Of a stretch of DNA of 64,000 nt, positions 14,407 to 27,185 are shown piece by piece. Source of the stretch: Glossina fuscipes (taxonomy: Eukaryota > Arthropoda > Insecta > Diptera > Glossinidae); NCBI RefSeq assembly GCF_014805625.2, contig NW_023998417.1, positions 14,746,395 to 14,810,394 of the forward strand. The letters are read 5' to 3'. Every line of letters begins with the position of its first letter. Positions within the stretch are counted from its first letter, which is position 1. The position numbers were made by a program, and so were the translations under genes. The notes beneath the pieces are model-generated. The model did no database searches, was not told the DNA's origin, and saw only the letters and a list, made by a program, of their open reading frames with translations.

Positions 14407-17400
14407 CAATCTCGCTGCTGTTGCTGATGTTATTGTCCTTAATGCTGCTGTTGGCGCCGCCATTGTCATCATCAATGTAAGGTTACATGTTAAATTTAAT
14501 ATTTCCCAAAATAGCAAAAAGAAAAATAAAAAAGAGGACAACATTTTTCCCCTAGCTTTTTATTTCCCATCATATCCATAGCCAATATTTGACTGGTATG
14601 CGAACTCTACAATTTATTAAACTTCTTTATCATACTTAATTCAAATACTATGCAGGGATCCTTAAACTGTTGTAACAAGTTTGCCCGTCAGATCGGGTGA
14701 CTGACGTATGTCATAAGCATCAATCAAAAAAAAAAGAATTGGACGGGTTTTCCAAGCGTAGAGTACAACTTGCATCTAATTCACAGAATATTTTCTTACT
14801 AACCATGCCTTGTTACTTTTCGTCACGCTAAAGTGCACGCATTATTAAGTTTTGACTAAAAATCAAATGTTACTCAGAGATTCGTTGGCGCTTTGCCTTA
14901 GATTTTCATTGATAAATACAATCTAACGAAAGCTATACGCTATACGTATTCGGGCATCGGGTTCTTTATTTTCTTCGAATTTTATAACCCGAAGGCAAAA
15001 GATGGAGCCGAGTAATCCTTGTACTATTTTCCTATTATGTATTTCACCTGCTCCAACACCTTTGCAGTTTATTCTTATCTTACACGAATTAAGCTTTAGC
15101 AGCTGAAGTGCTCTCGCAGATACGGTCTCTGCCGTACGCAGTTTTCTTTTCTTTTTGCTTCTATTTTCAATTAGAAAGAGCCTTCACAACGCGTACACGA
15201 TTAGCGCACATCAAGTACACGAATATATCCTCGCAAACGTTTTCATGGATTATGCAATTAAATTAAAAATTTTTTTTAAAAATATCATGCACTCGTTTGG
15301 TTTCTCTTTTTTTTTTAAATGCAGCACAACTACTCGGCGTATAGAAGTCAGCAATTAATAATAATGCGCTGAACACCGTGTTTTGTTTGAACATTATATT
15401 CACTAATTTCTATGTAAATATATTTTATTTTGGTTTTGTTTTTTATTTTTTATTTATTTATTTTTATTTATTTTTGTCTATATACCCGTTTTGATTACTA
15501 CATGTTTTTTACATATATATATATATACATACGATATATTTATTTATTTATATAAATGAATATATGTTTTATACACAAGCAAAAACCAACAAACTCATAA
15601 CCACACTTTGTAAATAACTTCCAACGACATATCCATAAAAATCGAAATAGGAAAACATATGAATTTTCTTTGTAAAATAATTTCTATGTAAGCATTTTTA
15701 TTGTTTATTTTTTATTTTTCGTAAGAGTAAGCAGAAAAAAGAAAAGTTATTTTCTTCCCACTTCTTAATTTTTTTTTATTTATTTTTCTTCTTTTTTATC
15801 TACTTATGGTTTTGTCATTTTCATGTAAAATAAATTATCAACTTTACTTTCTTCTTTTTTATAATTAAATATTATATAATTATTACGTAATTATCATCAT
15901 TATTTTTAACTGTTAGAATGATGACTTGTGCATCAGTTCGGTTTTTGCTCTTCTATCCTCTATTCAGTTCTGCTCAACTGCTTTCTTTTCCCCTTTTCTT
16001 TATATCCATTTGTCATTCAATTGGGTTTTCTTTTGTTAAACTTTATAAGATAAGCAAACTAAAAAAAGAAACAAAGAAGAACATTAAATGAGTGGAAGTG
16101 GACTGCTTTGCCTTCTATAGCAAAACGAAGCGTTCTCATACGAAGCATACGATGATTTTTCCCGAATTAAATAGAAATTTGCTTTGGCCGATAATTGATA
16201 CAAACATTTAAACGCTCGTCTATCAAGTGGACTGACTTTTGTCGTCTGCAGTTACTTTCAGATAATAGTTTTGTCTTACGGTAAACGCTTATGTCTACTG
16301 TCCGCTGAGGCGTTTATTTCTGATTCAAGAAGAAGGTGCTTTGCTTGAAATTTGCTAAAACTTGTTTGCGTGCATCGAAAATTCATTATATTAACAACAG
16401 GATATAATAACAAAGGAACAAAGAGATTTGCAAGCATATATAATTTTAGTTAGATTGATAGATGGAATCCATTAAGACATCTCGGTCTGTTTTCTTAACA
16501 ACACCTCTATGACCTAAATCGGATCAACGATTATCGATTACATAGATGTATCACAATATACTTTGAATAGTAAGTAATCTTATACGATTACCGCAGATCG
16601 CAGGCAGTTGTTAGGATGAAAATCACGTACACACACGTATTCAAAAGGTATGCGATATAAACGATATAAAGCGTTTATGAGTGAACGGTCTTGCAATCCG
16701 ATATCGTAGATATCAGCTAGGGGGCTAGGAATTAAAGTATTCGCATTATTTGCTTTTTGCATTTTTACTTTCGCTTTGCTGTTTCGTTACTCATACGTCT
16801 CGGTGCACGATCAAACATTAAATTGACACTGTTGAGCTCACAAATGTTTTGCGAGCGTATCGCTCAAGGGACGACAAGGAACGAAGGCTTTTCGTCGGAC
16901 TAACATACAGCTTCATATAGAATAAAAATTTGCAAAAATATCTCTGAACAAGAACTCATTTAATGTTTCTCTAAACGACTTATCAAAATTATATCCTTCT
17001 TCTCTTTCTTTCCCTATAATTTGATATTTGCCACATGTGTTTTGTTTTTGTAAATATATATTGAAAGATTGTGTAAAATAGAAAAAAAAGGCAGAAACAC
17101 TGTTTATAAACTACAATTATTTTAATGTTTTCTTTTAAAATTATTCTTCTCCTGCTCCAAAAAAAAAAAAAAATTACAAAATTTATTGAAAAAAACAACT
17201 GCGCTTTTTTATATTCACTTTGGTTCTCCACTAATTTATAAAACTAAAATTTATCCATATTTTTTACATGTGATAAATAAAACAAATAGAACTTTTAAAT
17301 GTTAAAGTTTAAAAAATTTTGTACAAAAAAGCAAAAAAAAAAAAAAACAATGATTATGAAACTAGATAAAAATTCAAGTAGAAAAAAGCGAAAAAAACAA

Positions 17401-17861
17401 GAAGAAAAAGAAAAAAGAAACAGTGAAGAGCGCTTTATAAACGTATTGTTTTAAGGTTATAAGGCTCCTCTATCTGTCATATGTGTTTTTCTCTTCTGTT
17501 TTATAATAATTAATATTGTCAATATAAAAAACACGAAATGTTGGGATGGGCTGCCCGGTGACCGCTAGTATTGTATTAAAAAATTATCTCATTTATTAAT
17601 TAATTCAACATTATTGTTATTATTATTACAATTATTATTATATTATTATTATTTGTTTTTAGTTTTTTATACTTATTACAAATTCTTATTTTTGCGTTGT
17701 TCTACTGTTGTTGTGGTTGTTAGTTTTGAAAATTACTTTTATTGCAAAGTAAAAAAAAATTAAGTGAAAAACTCAACAATTTCTGTTTAATTCTATTGCT
17801 ATTGTTATTCTAATTTAATCATTATTATAAATGCTGTTCGAATTGTTTTTTTATTGTTGTT

Positions 17862-17863
17862 AC

Positions 17864-17911
<48 letters not shown>

Positions 17912-17917
17912 ATATTA
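17862..17917. repeat. (TA)n repeat
   Basis: About 56 bp of nearly pure alternating TA, self-complementary and prone to cruciform formation. Confidence 0.9.
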
Positions 17918-18535
17918 TACCGGATTCTGCGAAATTTTGTGTGTTTGCTTTATTTATGCTCCCAGATTTTGTAGTTGTTTTGTAATTAAATTTAAATAAT
18001 TTTATATTGATTGTGATTATAAAAAAAAATAAATAAATAAATAAAAATAAAAAAAGCAAACTCCTTCTCTTTACACTTTGTTATACTCCTTAAATTGTTA
18101 CTATTATTGTTATTGTTGTTGTGTTGTTGCTGTTATTGTCGTTACTGTTGTTGTTACTGCATTTGTGCGTGAATTTCTATATTTCTGTGTGTCTTTGGGT
18201 GTGTATGTGTGTATATGTGTATGTATGCAAATGCTAGTGTTGCTTTTTGTTTGCTAATACAAATATAAATATTAAGCTTAAATATTTTTGTTGTTGTTCT
18301 TGCTGTTGTCGCTATTGTGTTTTGCTATTATTGTAGTTTGTTTAGTTTTTTTTCTAGTTCTTTATTTTTTCCAGGGTCTTATTTTTCTGCTTTTTACTTG
18401 AGAAGAACTTTCATTTAAATTACGAACAACAGCAACAACAAATTTCAATTATATGTATATATGTATGCATGTGTGTACAAAATGAATGTTTGTATAAACA
18501 TATATGTGTGCTTTATATATGTGTTCATATAAACT

Positions 18536-18572
<37 letters not shown>
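18536..18572. repeat. (TA)n repeat
   Basis: A second alternating TA tract, about 37 bp with one C interruption. Confidence 0.9.
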
Positions 18573-18574
<2 letters not shown>

Positions 18575-20106
18575 GTATATTTTATTTTGATTGAAATGTA
18601 GTTTTGCTTTTGAGATTTCCGAAACTACTCCTCATGCACACGATTATGTACATATAAACGGAAAATGTGAGAAAGAGAGCGAAAGAGAGAAAGGAAGAAG
18701 AAAAAGCCATCTAACCATCCATTACATGAACATAACTGAATATGTATATACATATGTATTAACATTTGTATATATATTATTTTATTTAAAATCAACTATT
18801 GCATACCTGTGTGCTGTTGTTGTTGCTGCTGCTCTGTTCGCTTATTTCAGATCAACCAACATTCCAGGCATTCATTCATTCATTCATACATTCATTCAGG
18901 CAGCGAGTGCGCTCTTTTATCGAGCCACATATATATATATAACTAGTCATTTATACGGGCTCTACACGTTTGATATTTCATTCCAATAGCACCTTCACCA
19001 CCGTCCCCTCCCTCGTCCCCCATTTGCCATCACCCATCTCTTGCCTTCGACCACCCATCAACTCTCTGTACGTTCACATCCTTTTAGTTAAGTGTAACTT
19101 TGTGTTGCTTTTAACCTTTTTAAAAGATGCCTGCCTGCCTGCCTGTGTTTTTATGTTTTATTAGAAAAACATTTTATTGTAATAATTTCGTCTTTCTTTA
19201 CTTTTTTGTACTCATTTTAATATTCCATCACAAAAAGTACATACAAAGCGTATAAAGTATGACTAATGTGTGCAAAGTACTTATAGTTCTTCTCCTCTCT
19301 AATATTAATACTTCTGCAGGATCATGTTACACTTTTCCTACATTAAGTTTATATATATATATAATACAACTTTGAAGGTCTTCAAGCAATTTCATTTATA
19401 TTTCACGATTCGAGCTCATTAAAATTCATGAAAGATATTCTCTTAAATCAGACCCCTTATTATTGCATAATTTAAGACTGTTATTTTCCTTTCCCCATAG
19501 CCCCATATTCCAACGAAAATTCGAATATTAAGCCCCTTTAATAGGACTCTTCCAATCGAGCTAAACACATTCGATTCCAATCAACTTTGTTTGTTTAGCT
19601 TAGATTTAACCTCGATTCAGATTGAAATGCGTTTCCGCCATTTAAGATACGTAGCGTAAGGTTCCAGAACATAACTTACTTCCTGTTCCCTCCAAGATTA
19701 TATAACGACATGCATTTCTATGCTATGTGCGTATATAGTCATTCGAATTATCCAGAGTCATAGAAGGCGTTGGACTTCTTTTGAAAAATAGACCGAAGAA
19801 ATATAAGAAACGAAGAAGGACTTAAGATAACAACACACAGTGTATGGCGTCTGCAGAACTCCCGTTTCGGGCACAAGTTTGGCGAAGACTTGTATCTGCA
19901 TGAAAACAGCATCGAATTGTTGGTGACTAAATGGAACGATGTCGCAAGTACATGCTCGACTCAACAATTTCATTCACGACGAAAATCGGCGCATTTAGTT
20001 AATTCAGCAAATCTTACGTCCAAAATCCCGTATGCGAAACCCTCCCTCCGCCATGACCAACAATTCAAGGGAAGTTTAAAACAGCTAGCGAAGCTAAGAC
20101 AGAAAC

Positions 20107-20164
20107 TGGCCTAAGCTACACTGCAGCTACTGTCCGTCCGTACTTACCATAGCTGCTCTTTTTC
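20107..20164. repeat. Direct repeat, copy 1 (58 bp)
   Basis: Begins tggcctaagctac and ends ctctttttc. It matches copy 2 at 20,269-20,326 with three differences in 58 positions and no gaps. On the minus strand each copy contains ggtaagt, a perfect splice-donor consensus (plus-strand acttacc at 20,142-20,148). It is moderately GC-rich for this window. Confidence 0.9.
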
Positions 20165-20268
20165 TTTTGACATGACATGCAAATCAACCATCAAGTGCAA
20201 CAAAAGAGAAGTTAAAGACGGCTAGGGAACCTCCTGCCACCCACCGGCATAACGTTGGGGGCAGAGAG

Positions 20269-20326
20269 TGGCCTAAGCTACGCTGCAGCTACTATCCGTC
20301 CGTACTTACCATAGTTGCTCTTTTTC
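20269..20326. repeat. Direct repeat, copy 2 (58 bp)
   Basis: Second copy of the 58-bp unit, 162 bp from the first by start position. The 104 bp between the copies (20,165-20,268) are unlike the repeat and include a GC-rich patch. The donor-like acttacc is kept at 20,304-20,310. Confidence 0.9.
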
Positions 20327-23300
20327 GTTCGCTCGATTAGATGAGGAGCACTGTGCTCCTCTCGTTTGTGTTGTCAATCCACTGACTAGTTTAATAGTAT
20401 TGAAGTTGTTGTTGTTGTTGTTATATTGCTTTCTTTGAAATTGCTGTTTACATGTGTGCTTTCATTTCGAATACAAAACGAAATGAAAATAAATAAATAA
20501 ATTAGAAATAAAATAAAGCATTTACTAAAAAGAAATTCAATTTTATAAATGAGTTAGAGATAGATGCCTTCATATTTTCTTCCTTTTGTATTCTCGCTCC
20601 TTTTGATTTCTCCTATTTAATTTCTTGTTTACGTTAACGAAAAATAAAAGAAACACAAAAAGAAGAAGAAAGGAAATAGAGAAACTTGTACAATTCAATT
20701 TTTAATAATATTTGCCACCGAGCCTTTGTGTCGGCATGCAAGCTTTCCTTGTACGTATTCTTCTTTTTTCTGATTGTAATTAAGAATTTTTTTATTTTTA
20801 TTTTTTTTCATTTTATAAAGAATAATGACAAAGATAACCTTTAAAGAATAAACATAAATGTTTTCTTTTTACATGTTTCTCAACAATATTCTCATCTTTA
20901 AATAGTGCCTTTAACATGAACACGAAAACAAAACATGAAAAAAAAAAAAAAAAACAGAGAAGAGGATCCTTTACATTTTACTCATAGCATAATATGAAAA
21001 TTAAAACTTTTTCATAATTTTAGTGAAAATTGTAGCTTTATTTTTCATTAATCTAATTATTATAAAGTGTTTGCCTTTCTTCTTTTTCGTCCATTAAAGA
21101 ATAGATGTTTGCATAAAAATTCGAATTTTTCCACTTTTCCCGAATACAAATCCAAAACTCTAACTCTCGAATTGATTTCATACGAAATGAAGACATCTCC
21201 TTGCTTTTGGGGCTCTGAAAGGTCTCCCTTTAAGGGAACATTGTCCCTCACCCCGTTTCAAATCGTTACTAGACGCACCGGTTGCTCTTTCAAAACGCAA
21301 AGAAATCGTTCACAATGAACGAATGAAGAATTTTCCTTCATTTTTTGGCCGTGCTTGCACTTCTCGCTCCATTTGGAGTGTAATCAATTTACGCGAGAGG
21401 TCTAAGGTGGAAGAGAGCAAAACTGTTAGTAGCAGCAACAACGGTATCCGTTCACAGTTTTCAACCTGACTTACTCCTATCGTTTTTAGGCTTATAGGCC
21501 AGTATTAAAAAAAAAAAAATGAAAAAGTCTAAAGTTAAGCAAAAGGTTTTGCTTATATGGCCACGTTTCTATAAACGGTTTAATTAAATTTAAATAAACA
21601 AATTCACTAATGAAAAGAAAATAATTCACACACACAAAGACCTTGCCCGGGATAATCCTTAATAAGGCAATCACTAAAAGTGTTTCTCTGACGGATTGAG
21701 AGCATTCTTTGCAAAGTAATTTTCGCGTAATTTAAACAGTGCAATCAAAAAAGAAGATTACAAATAGCCTAACACCCTCCCCCCTTCTCAGAGGGTGTGT
21801 CACAGTATAACGGAATATATTTATTATTATTACTGCAGAGTAGTGCCTTAAAAACTGCATCATAAAGTTGATTAAAACATTGACAATTTAAAAATGTTTT
21901 TTTAAATATTCTTTCCCCGAGTAAGAATGAAGTTGTTTGAAAATGATTTGGAATTGCAAAAAGTTCAATCAGTTCAAGTAACGAACATAACTGTACCCCT
22001 TGTTCTATATTCAACTTAAACTAAACGTTTCGTACACCTGATTATACGCGCATGTAATTGAAAATGTATTTTCCCCAGCATATTCCACATTCGTGTTACG
22101 GTCAGCAGTAGATAACCACCGGTATTGACATAATTGCTCTCATTCTGCCTTTCTTAATCTTCGATAATATTATTGCTGTAAAAACTGATTTAAAAATTCT
22201 TGGCCCGATCTTTCCTTCACGTGAATGCGATTAATGCAAAAGAAGGGACACTTCACTTATGGTTCGATAAAGCAAGCGGGACTCTAAGTTTCGTAATAAA
22301 ATTAAAATTTCAAATCGATCTTTTAATCTGTTTGCTTATTTCTCTCTATCGTATCGCACTTCACAACACTCATTGTCGACATGAATGTTCACCGACGTCG
22401 ACCAACGTACCACTAATGCGGCGGCTGAACGCAGCTAAAGCGAAGCAGTTAATATTTATTCTTTGTTAATGTAAAAGAATTGAAAAAAAACTCTAAAAAA
22501 TTTAAATAAATTTCAAAAACAAATAGTTAAACGTGTTAGTGTTAGTGTTTTATGCAAACATTTGCTTTGCAAACATGTTTTTTATTAATCTAAATGTGCA
22601 TCAATTATTAAATATTTTTATAATTTTTTGTTTTAGTTTCACGCGTGAGTTTCTGCAACACTTCGTACTCCCGGTTAAATAAATACAAATGTTTAATATT
22701 CGATTTAATTATTAAAACGTAATAAAATAATATAGAAAAAGTTAAGAAGAATAAACAAAACTTTTTTTCTTACTTTTTATTACGTTGTTTGTAATTTTTG
22801 CAAACGATTTCATTTAAACACATAAATGAAATAATGAGCCGTAGACTCATCACTTCCACCAAACAAGCAAACAAACTACATTTTCACTACAAGTGATGCT
22901 CGGTGAATATAAAGCGGAGCCGAGAAAGATAAACGCTTGTAAAGTCATGTCGATGTTAAAGGACGTCTGCATCTGCCTGGGATCACTTGAAATAAGTTGT
23001 TTCGTTGCTCCAGCTTATATTTTTCTAAAATCTTAAGAAAATCATGGCAAAAGAGATCCGCGTCACGTCTTCACCTCAGCGAAACGAGAACGAGTCCCAG
23101 ATTTACTTTTCAATAAGAAAGGGGACAACGTCACGGTTGCAAAGTCAAATCGCATGTTCGAGTGTTTCAATTACCTCACAACAGCAGCAAACATGTATTT
23201 ATTAAACAGATTAGTTTTCCTCTTCCCGCTAATTCTGGAAAACAAATGTCCAAAGGCATCGTCATCATCATTGTCCTCAAATATCCAATCTTTTCCTCCC

Positions 23301-23481
23301 ATCAATGAAAATAATAACATAGACAGACAAAAAGGTACTTTCAGTCATAGGATCCAACCTGTTTGTATTCCTTAATATGCTTTTAGTGTCGAAGGATACT
23401 TTTTATTTGCCCTTAAACCTTTAAAAAGTTGGTTGTAATTGATAACGACGTTTATTTTTTTTATTTTTATTTTTAATTTTA

Positions 23482-23508
23482 ATTTTTTTTTTTTTTTTTT
23501 TTTTTTTT
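23482..23508. repeat. T homopolymer
   Basis: A run of 27 T within a longer T/A tract. Confidence 0.9.
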
Positions 23509-23915
23509 CTCTTTTACATTTTAAGTAAAAAGGCAATGACATTGTCGCGTCATTTAATGCCCATTAACGATTACAAATAAGTTATGATGGTCGTCGTATA
23601 CAATACAATGACTGATTGGGCAATTTGTCGTGCTCGCGAGTCTTTTTTGTAGCCTGCCGTAGATTGATATTAATAACAACAACAAAAATTTAAGCTTGTA
23701 CGGCAAAATGTTTATTTGTTCACTCGTATGGTCGTTTGTTTGCTTGTTTGCGCTTGGTAAAGTAAAGTAAAGTAGAGTCTACGAAGAGCACGCCGCGATT
23801 GGAAAAACAAGACCTGTCCACATAGTCGTATGCGTATTGAAAACATGCATCGGATTCAATGCAAGCAACACACAATGCAATTGTGTTTACTTTAATGATT
23901 ATTATTTTAAAAATA

Positions 23916-24015
23916 NNNNNNNNNNNNNNNNNNNNNNNNNNNNNNNNNNNNNNNNNNNNNNNNNNNNNNNNNNNNNNNNNNNNNNNNNNNNNNNNNNNNN
24001 NNNNNNNNNNNNNNN
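23916..24015. other. Assembly gap (100 N)
   Basis: Exactly 100 N, the usual scaffold-gap placeholder. It lies about 560 bp before the first recognised exon of the DUF7042-type gene, so an upstream exon could be hidden here. Confidence 0.95.
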
Positions 24016-24418
24016 AAAAATAAAAAATAAAAAAACAAATTTTATATCATTTATTGATTTTTAAAGGCATATGTTTACTTATCATATTGAAAGTATGTTT
24101 GTTTGTATATTTCACTAAAATATATATACGTATGTATATAAAAATATTTATATGCACGTTAAAGAATTATTAGAGAGAGAGAGTCGAATTTACTAAAACA
24201 ACATGTCCCCCAATGATAAAGCAATTGCTTGCTATCTAATCTTTAATGAGGAGGGAAACAAATGTTCACAAATGTTACTCGAATTATTAATTCTTTAAAA
24301 GTACATATAAATATATATTTTTAATCTTAATTTTTATTTTTAATATTCATGAATATATTATTGTTTTGTAAAGCAATTAAGATCTTTATCGTTTTAATTT
24401 TATTTATAATTTCATCTA

Positions 24419-24444
24419 TATATGTATGTATGTATGTATGTATG
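24419..24444. repeat. (TATG)n microsatellite
   Basis: Six tandem tatg units, upstream of the first recognised exon of the gene at 24,579. Confidence 0.9.
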
Positions 24445-24578
24445 CTTGCCGCATAATTATTTTTCATATTAATCTTTGACTTGAAATCGAGTGCGAAAAT
24501 GTTGCATTAATAGTTCTCATCATTTTCCATCTTCTCTCTGTGTTTGTTTTTGTGCTTTAAAAACTTTATGTCCCCCAG

Positions 24579-27185
24579 ATTTTTGTAAGGGCCGTGAAAC
24601 ATTACAGAATCTCTGCGATCAAATACCAGGCGATGCTTTATTGTATTCGCTGTTTAGGGAAAGTGCCGAACCTGTCAAATGTCCCCTAAAAGGTTAGTTA
24701 CTTAGTTAATCTTCTTATCGGTTTAGCAGGAGAAAAAAATAAATAAATAAATAAATAAATTATCGTCACATTCCAGGTCCCTTCATTTTCACTTACAATC
24801 GTGGGAATGGTGAATGCAAGAGCCCCGTTTCAAATATCGAAAGTTGCACAGAAGATAGCCGATTGCTGTTAAGTTTTCAAGCCTGTCCTGACGTAGTGGG
24901 GACAGAAAGCACTGGTAAGTTATTCCCTGAAATCCCGGCGTTAATATGCTGGAAACTCGTCAAACGAAGAAATGAACGAACGGTTCCTGGTTATAACCGG
25001 CATCCATAAGTTTCCACTATACGACTATGTTGTCGCCATTTTTTTATTATACATGTACAGTTGTAAGAATGCAATCTTTCAAAGTTCAGCCAGCCAATAG
25101 CTGATTTGTCAGATTTTACAGTAACTGCTTTTTCAGTGAAATTATTTCGAAATACTTATAGTTGAGGAGTTGACATGTCTGGCAACATGGAAAGATGGTA
25201 ATTCACGTTATCTTGTTGGCTTGGTATCACATCATCATGCTATATCGAATGAGGAGCGCTATCGTTGTTTTGTTTATGAAAAAATTTCCTCATTAATGGG
25301 TAAGCGAAGGCGTGCCTCTTTCAATTTAATCAGGCATCTAAGTATTATTGATATCTAATCCAGATTTAGGACATTTCACTGGAGGTCCTAGCATGTTGAG
25401 TTCCAAGGATGCCGAATACAAATTGGCACAATCGGGGGACGCTACCTGCAATGGCTTAGATAGCGCAGAGGTAAACAAAAGACTTTTACAATGAAAAAGA
25501 AAATAGTTCTTCTATACAAGGGCAACAAATTTCAGGTGGGTTCTCGCATTATGTCGTTACGAAAGCCTCCAGTGACAGAAAGATGCGATTTTCCGATGTG
25601 GTTTAAAGGCCCCCGCCATTGGCACGTACTAATGGGAAATGCTGTTTACAATTATCATAGCAAGTGAGCTCTATGGACACAATTGCAAGACAACGGAAAC
25701 ACATTTAAAAATTATTCTGTTTTAGTGACGGTTCTATTCATATCATTAAACCTAATGGCTATATGGAAACGCGTGCGCTGTGTGAACAAATTAATAAACA
25801 AACTTCCACCGAAATGATGTCCGTAGTGCACTACACTACCGGATGGTATGTCTTTCTTTAAGTTTGTTTATTTGCTTTTCATTTCACTTTGTTTCTATTG
25901 TACTATTCACGTCACATCGCAGTCAGTCGGGTTTCATGTGTATGATGTTTTATCGCCGTGATATCCATGTTATCGAGATACAAACTGGCAAGCCGGCCGT
26001 TCGTTTAGAAGATGCCTGTGCCCCTGATCATTTTGATATTTCCAAGACACCTTACACCACCCTACTCGGCAAGACCAAAAATAAAGTACTCGTCTCATAT
26101 CAGTTTTTTATTTGCCTTCTTTTGTTTTATTTTACAGCCAGTAATCCGGATCCGCAAATTTGCCCCATGGAAGGCTTGTATAATCTACGTGGAGCTATCG
26201 GTCCGCCGTATTTAACCACGCGTCACAAACGTAATCACAATAACAAAATTCACGGTACGCGTACGCATCATCACCAATTAGATAGCATTGAGAGCAGCGG
26301 TCGAACCTATTTACATAAAAGGTGAATTGATAACGACTTTCACGGAAAGCATTTCTCAAAATCTAATTTATTTAGGCATAGCACTCTGAGTTTTCGGAAT
26401 ACAAATTCCAACGATAAAAGTACATGGCACTCAAATACACGTGGTCTACCTATACGTTCTAGACGTGATGCTTTCACTACCACGAAGCCCTTCAATAATC
26501 AAACACGCGAATTCGACCCAAATGATGGAAAACAAAAAATATTAGTTGTAGATACAAACCGATCTGCTGGCAGGTTAGATGTTTTCCAAAAAAATGATGA
26601 AGAAAATGAGTTACGCATGCGCAGCAGACGCGATGTACCGGAATGTATAACAAATTATAAAGCCCAACGCCAATTCTGGTTGGGCTGCACCGAACCAAAT
26701 GTGATTGACGTGCGCCCCAAGTGCAATGACGAGGGAGACGAAGGTGAATAATAAAAACTGTACAAGCTTTGAGTTGAATATTATATAAATCCTTCTAATA
26801 GAATATTCATGCCATGGATCTTGGGTGGAAAATGCGACGGTCTTCATAATAGCGAGACACAAAGGCACGAAACATGGTGTCTGCATTAGCTATCGTCCTA
26901 CAGAAGGCACAGCGGCCATATTAGTAATAGGCGATGCATGTTACAGAGGTACACAAAAACCTCCTGAACATCATTTAATGGCTAATCTATCAATATATGG
27001 TAAGTGAATGTGATCTCCACAAATACCGGTTTTAACCAATGCCACCCTTTCTTTTCTGCGCTTAAGGCAAATGCGGTGAAACTAGGTCAGCCTCGTCTGG
27101 CATAACGATTATTAGTTGGTTGCATTTATTGAGCATTAGTGTTCTATTAACATTTTCGAGTCAATTGTCCGCACGGTGCAGATGA
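24579..27185 (+). CDS. Cysteine-rich DUF7042/DUF7043/DUF7045-type surface or secreted protein, 5'-partial, 11 exons
   Basis: Exons read from splice sites and phase: 24579-24692, 24777-24914, 25162-25299, 25364-25470, 25536-25663, 25726-25845, 25923-26068, 26138-26321, 26376-26743, 26802-26999, 27067-27185 (stop TGA). Phase agrees at all ten junctions, giving 586 residues. The first exon opens mid-codon after a pyrimidine-rich acceptor, so signal peptide and N-terminal domain lie upstream, unseen. Cysteine motifs give three blocks: about 34-130 (FTYNRG, ESCTEDSRLLLSFQACPDV, TCLATW, RCFVYEK; DUF7042-like), 183-300 (RCDFPMWFKG, DACAPDHFD; DUF7043-like) and 449-550 (YSCHGSWVENATVF, GVCISYRP; DUF7045-like). 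A charged linker, 320-445, carries RSRR at 386-389 and 441-444. Residues 560-577 are hydrophobic, followed by SSQLSARCR, so a GPI signal or a single membrane anchor is possible. The DUF names are from memory; function is unknown and I give no symbol. Being an expressed extracellular protein is inferred from its cysteines and tail. Confidence 0.88.
26069..26137 (+). other. Probable GC-AG intron of the DUF7042-type gene
   Basis: The upstream exon ends ctc-g and is followed by gcaaga instead of a GT donor; the acceptor is a good tttattttacag. Only this junction keeps the downstream conserved-looking frame (ASNPDPQICPMEG). The nearest GT donor, at 26,086, would shift into another frame. The intron is 69 nt, a multiple of three, with no in-frame stop, so retention would add 23 codons including a hydrophobic stretch encoded by the pyrimidine tract. 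Confidence 0.65.

Larger units (their letters stand above)
1..24578. other. AT-rich non-coding block, no supported exon
   Basis: I see no open frame here with a recognisable protein signature and no chain of exons joined by compatible splice sites. Open frames of 60-150 codons occur on both strands but are low in complexity, run through microsatellites, or lack any family motif. Notable contents are listed separately: simple repeats, a perfect inverted repeat near 8.05 kb, the 58-bp direct repeat near 20.1-20.3 kb and two assembly gaps. The gene starting at 24,579 has a missing 5' end, so part of this block may be its 5' introns; I could not find its signal-peptide exon or the N-terminal domain exon. 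Confidence 0.6.

Noticed and set aside
26012..26215. Alternative frame through exon 7 using the GT donor at 26,086
   Set aside because: It breaks the cysteine-rich frame that continues through four further exons to a sensible stop, whereas the GC donor keeps it.
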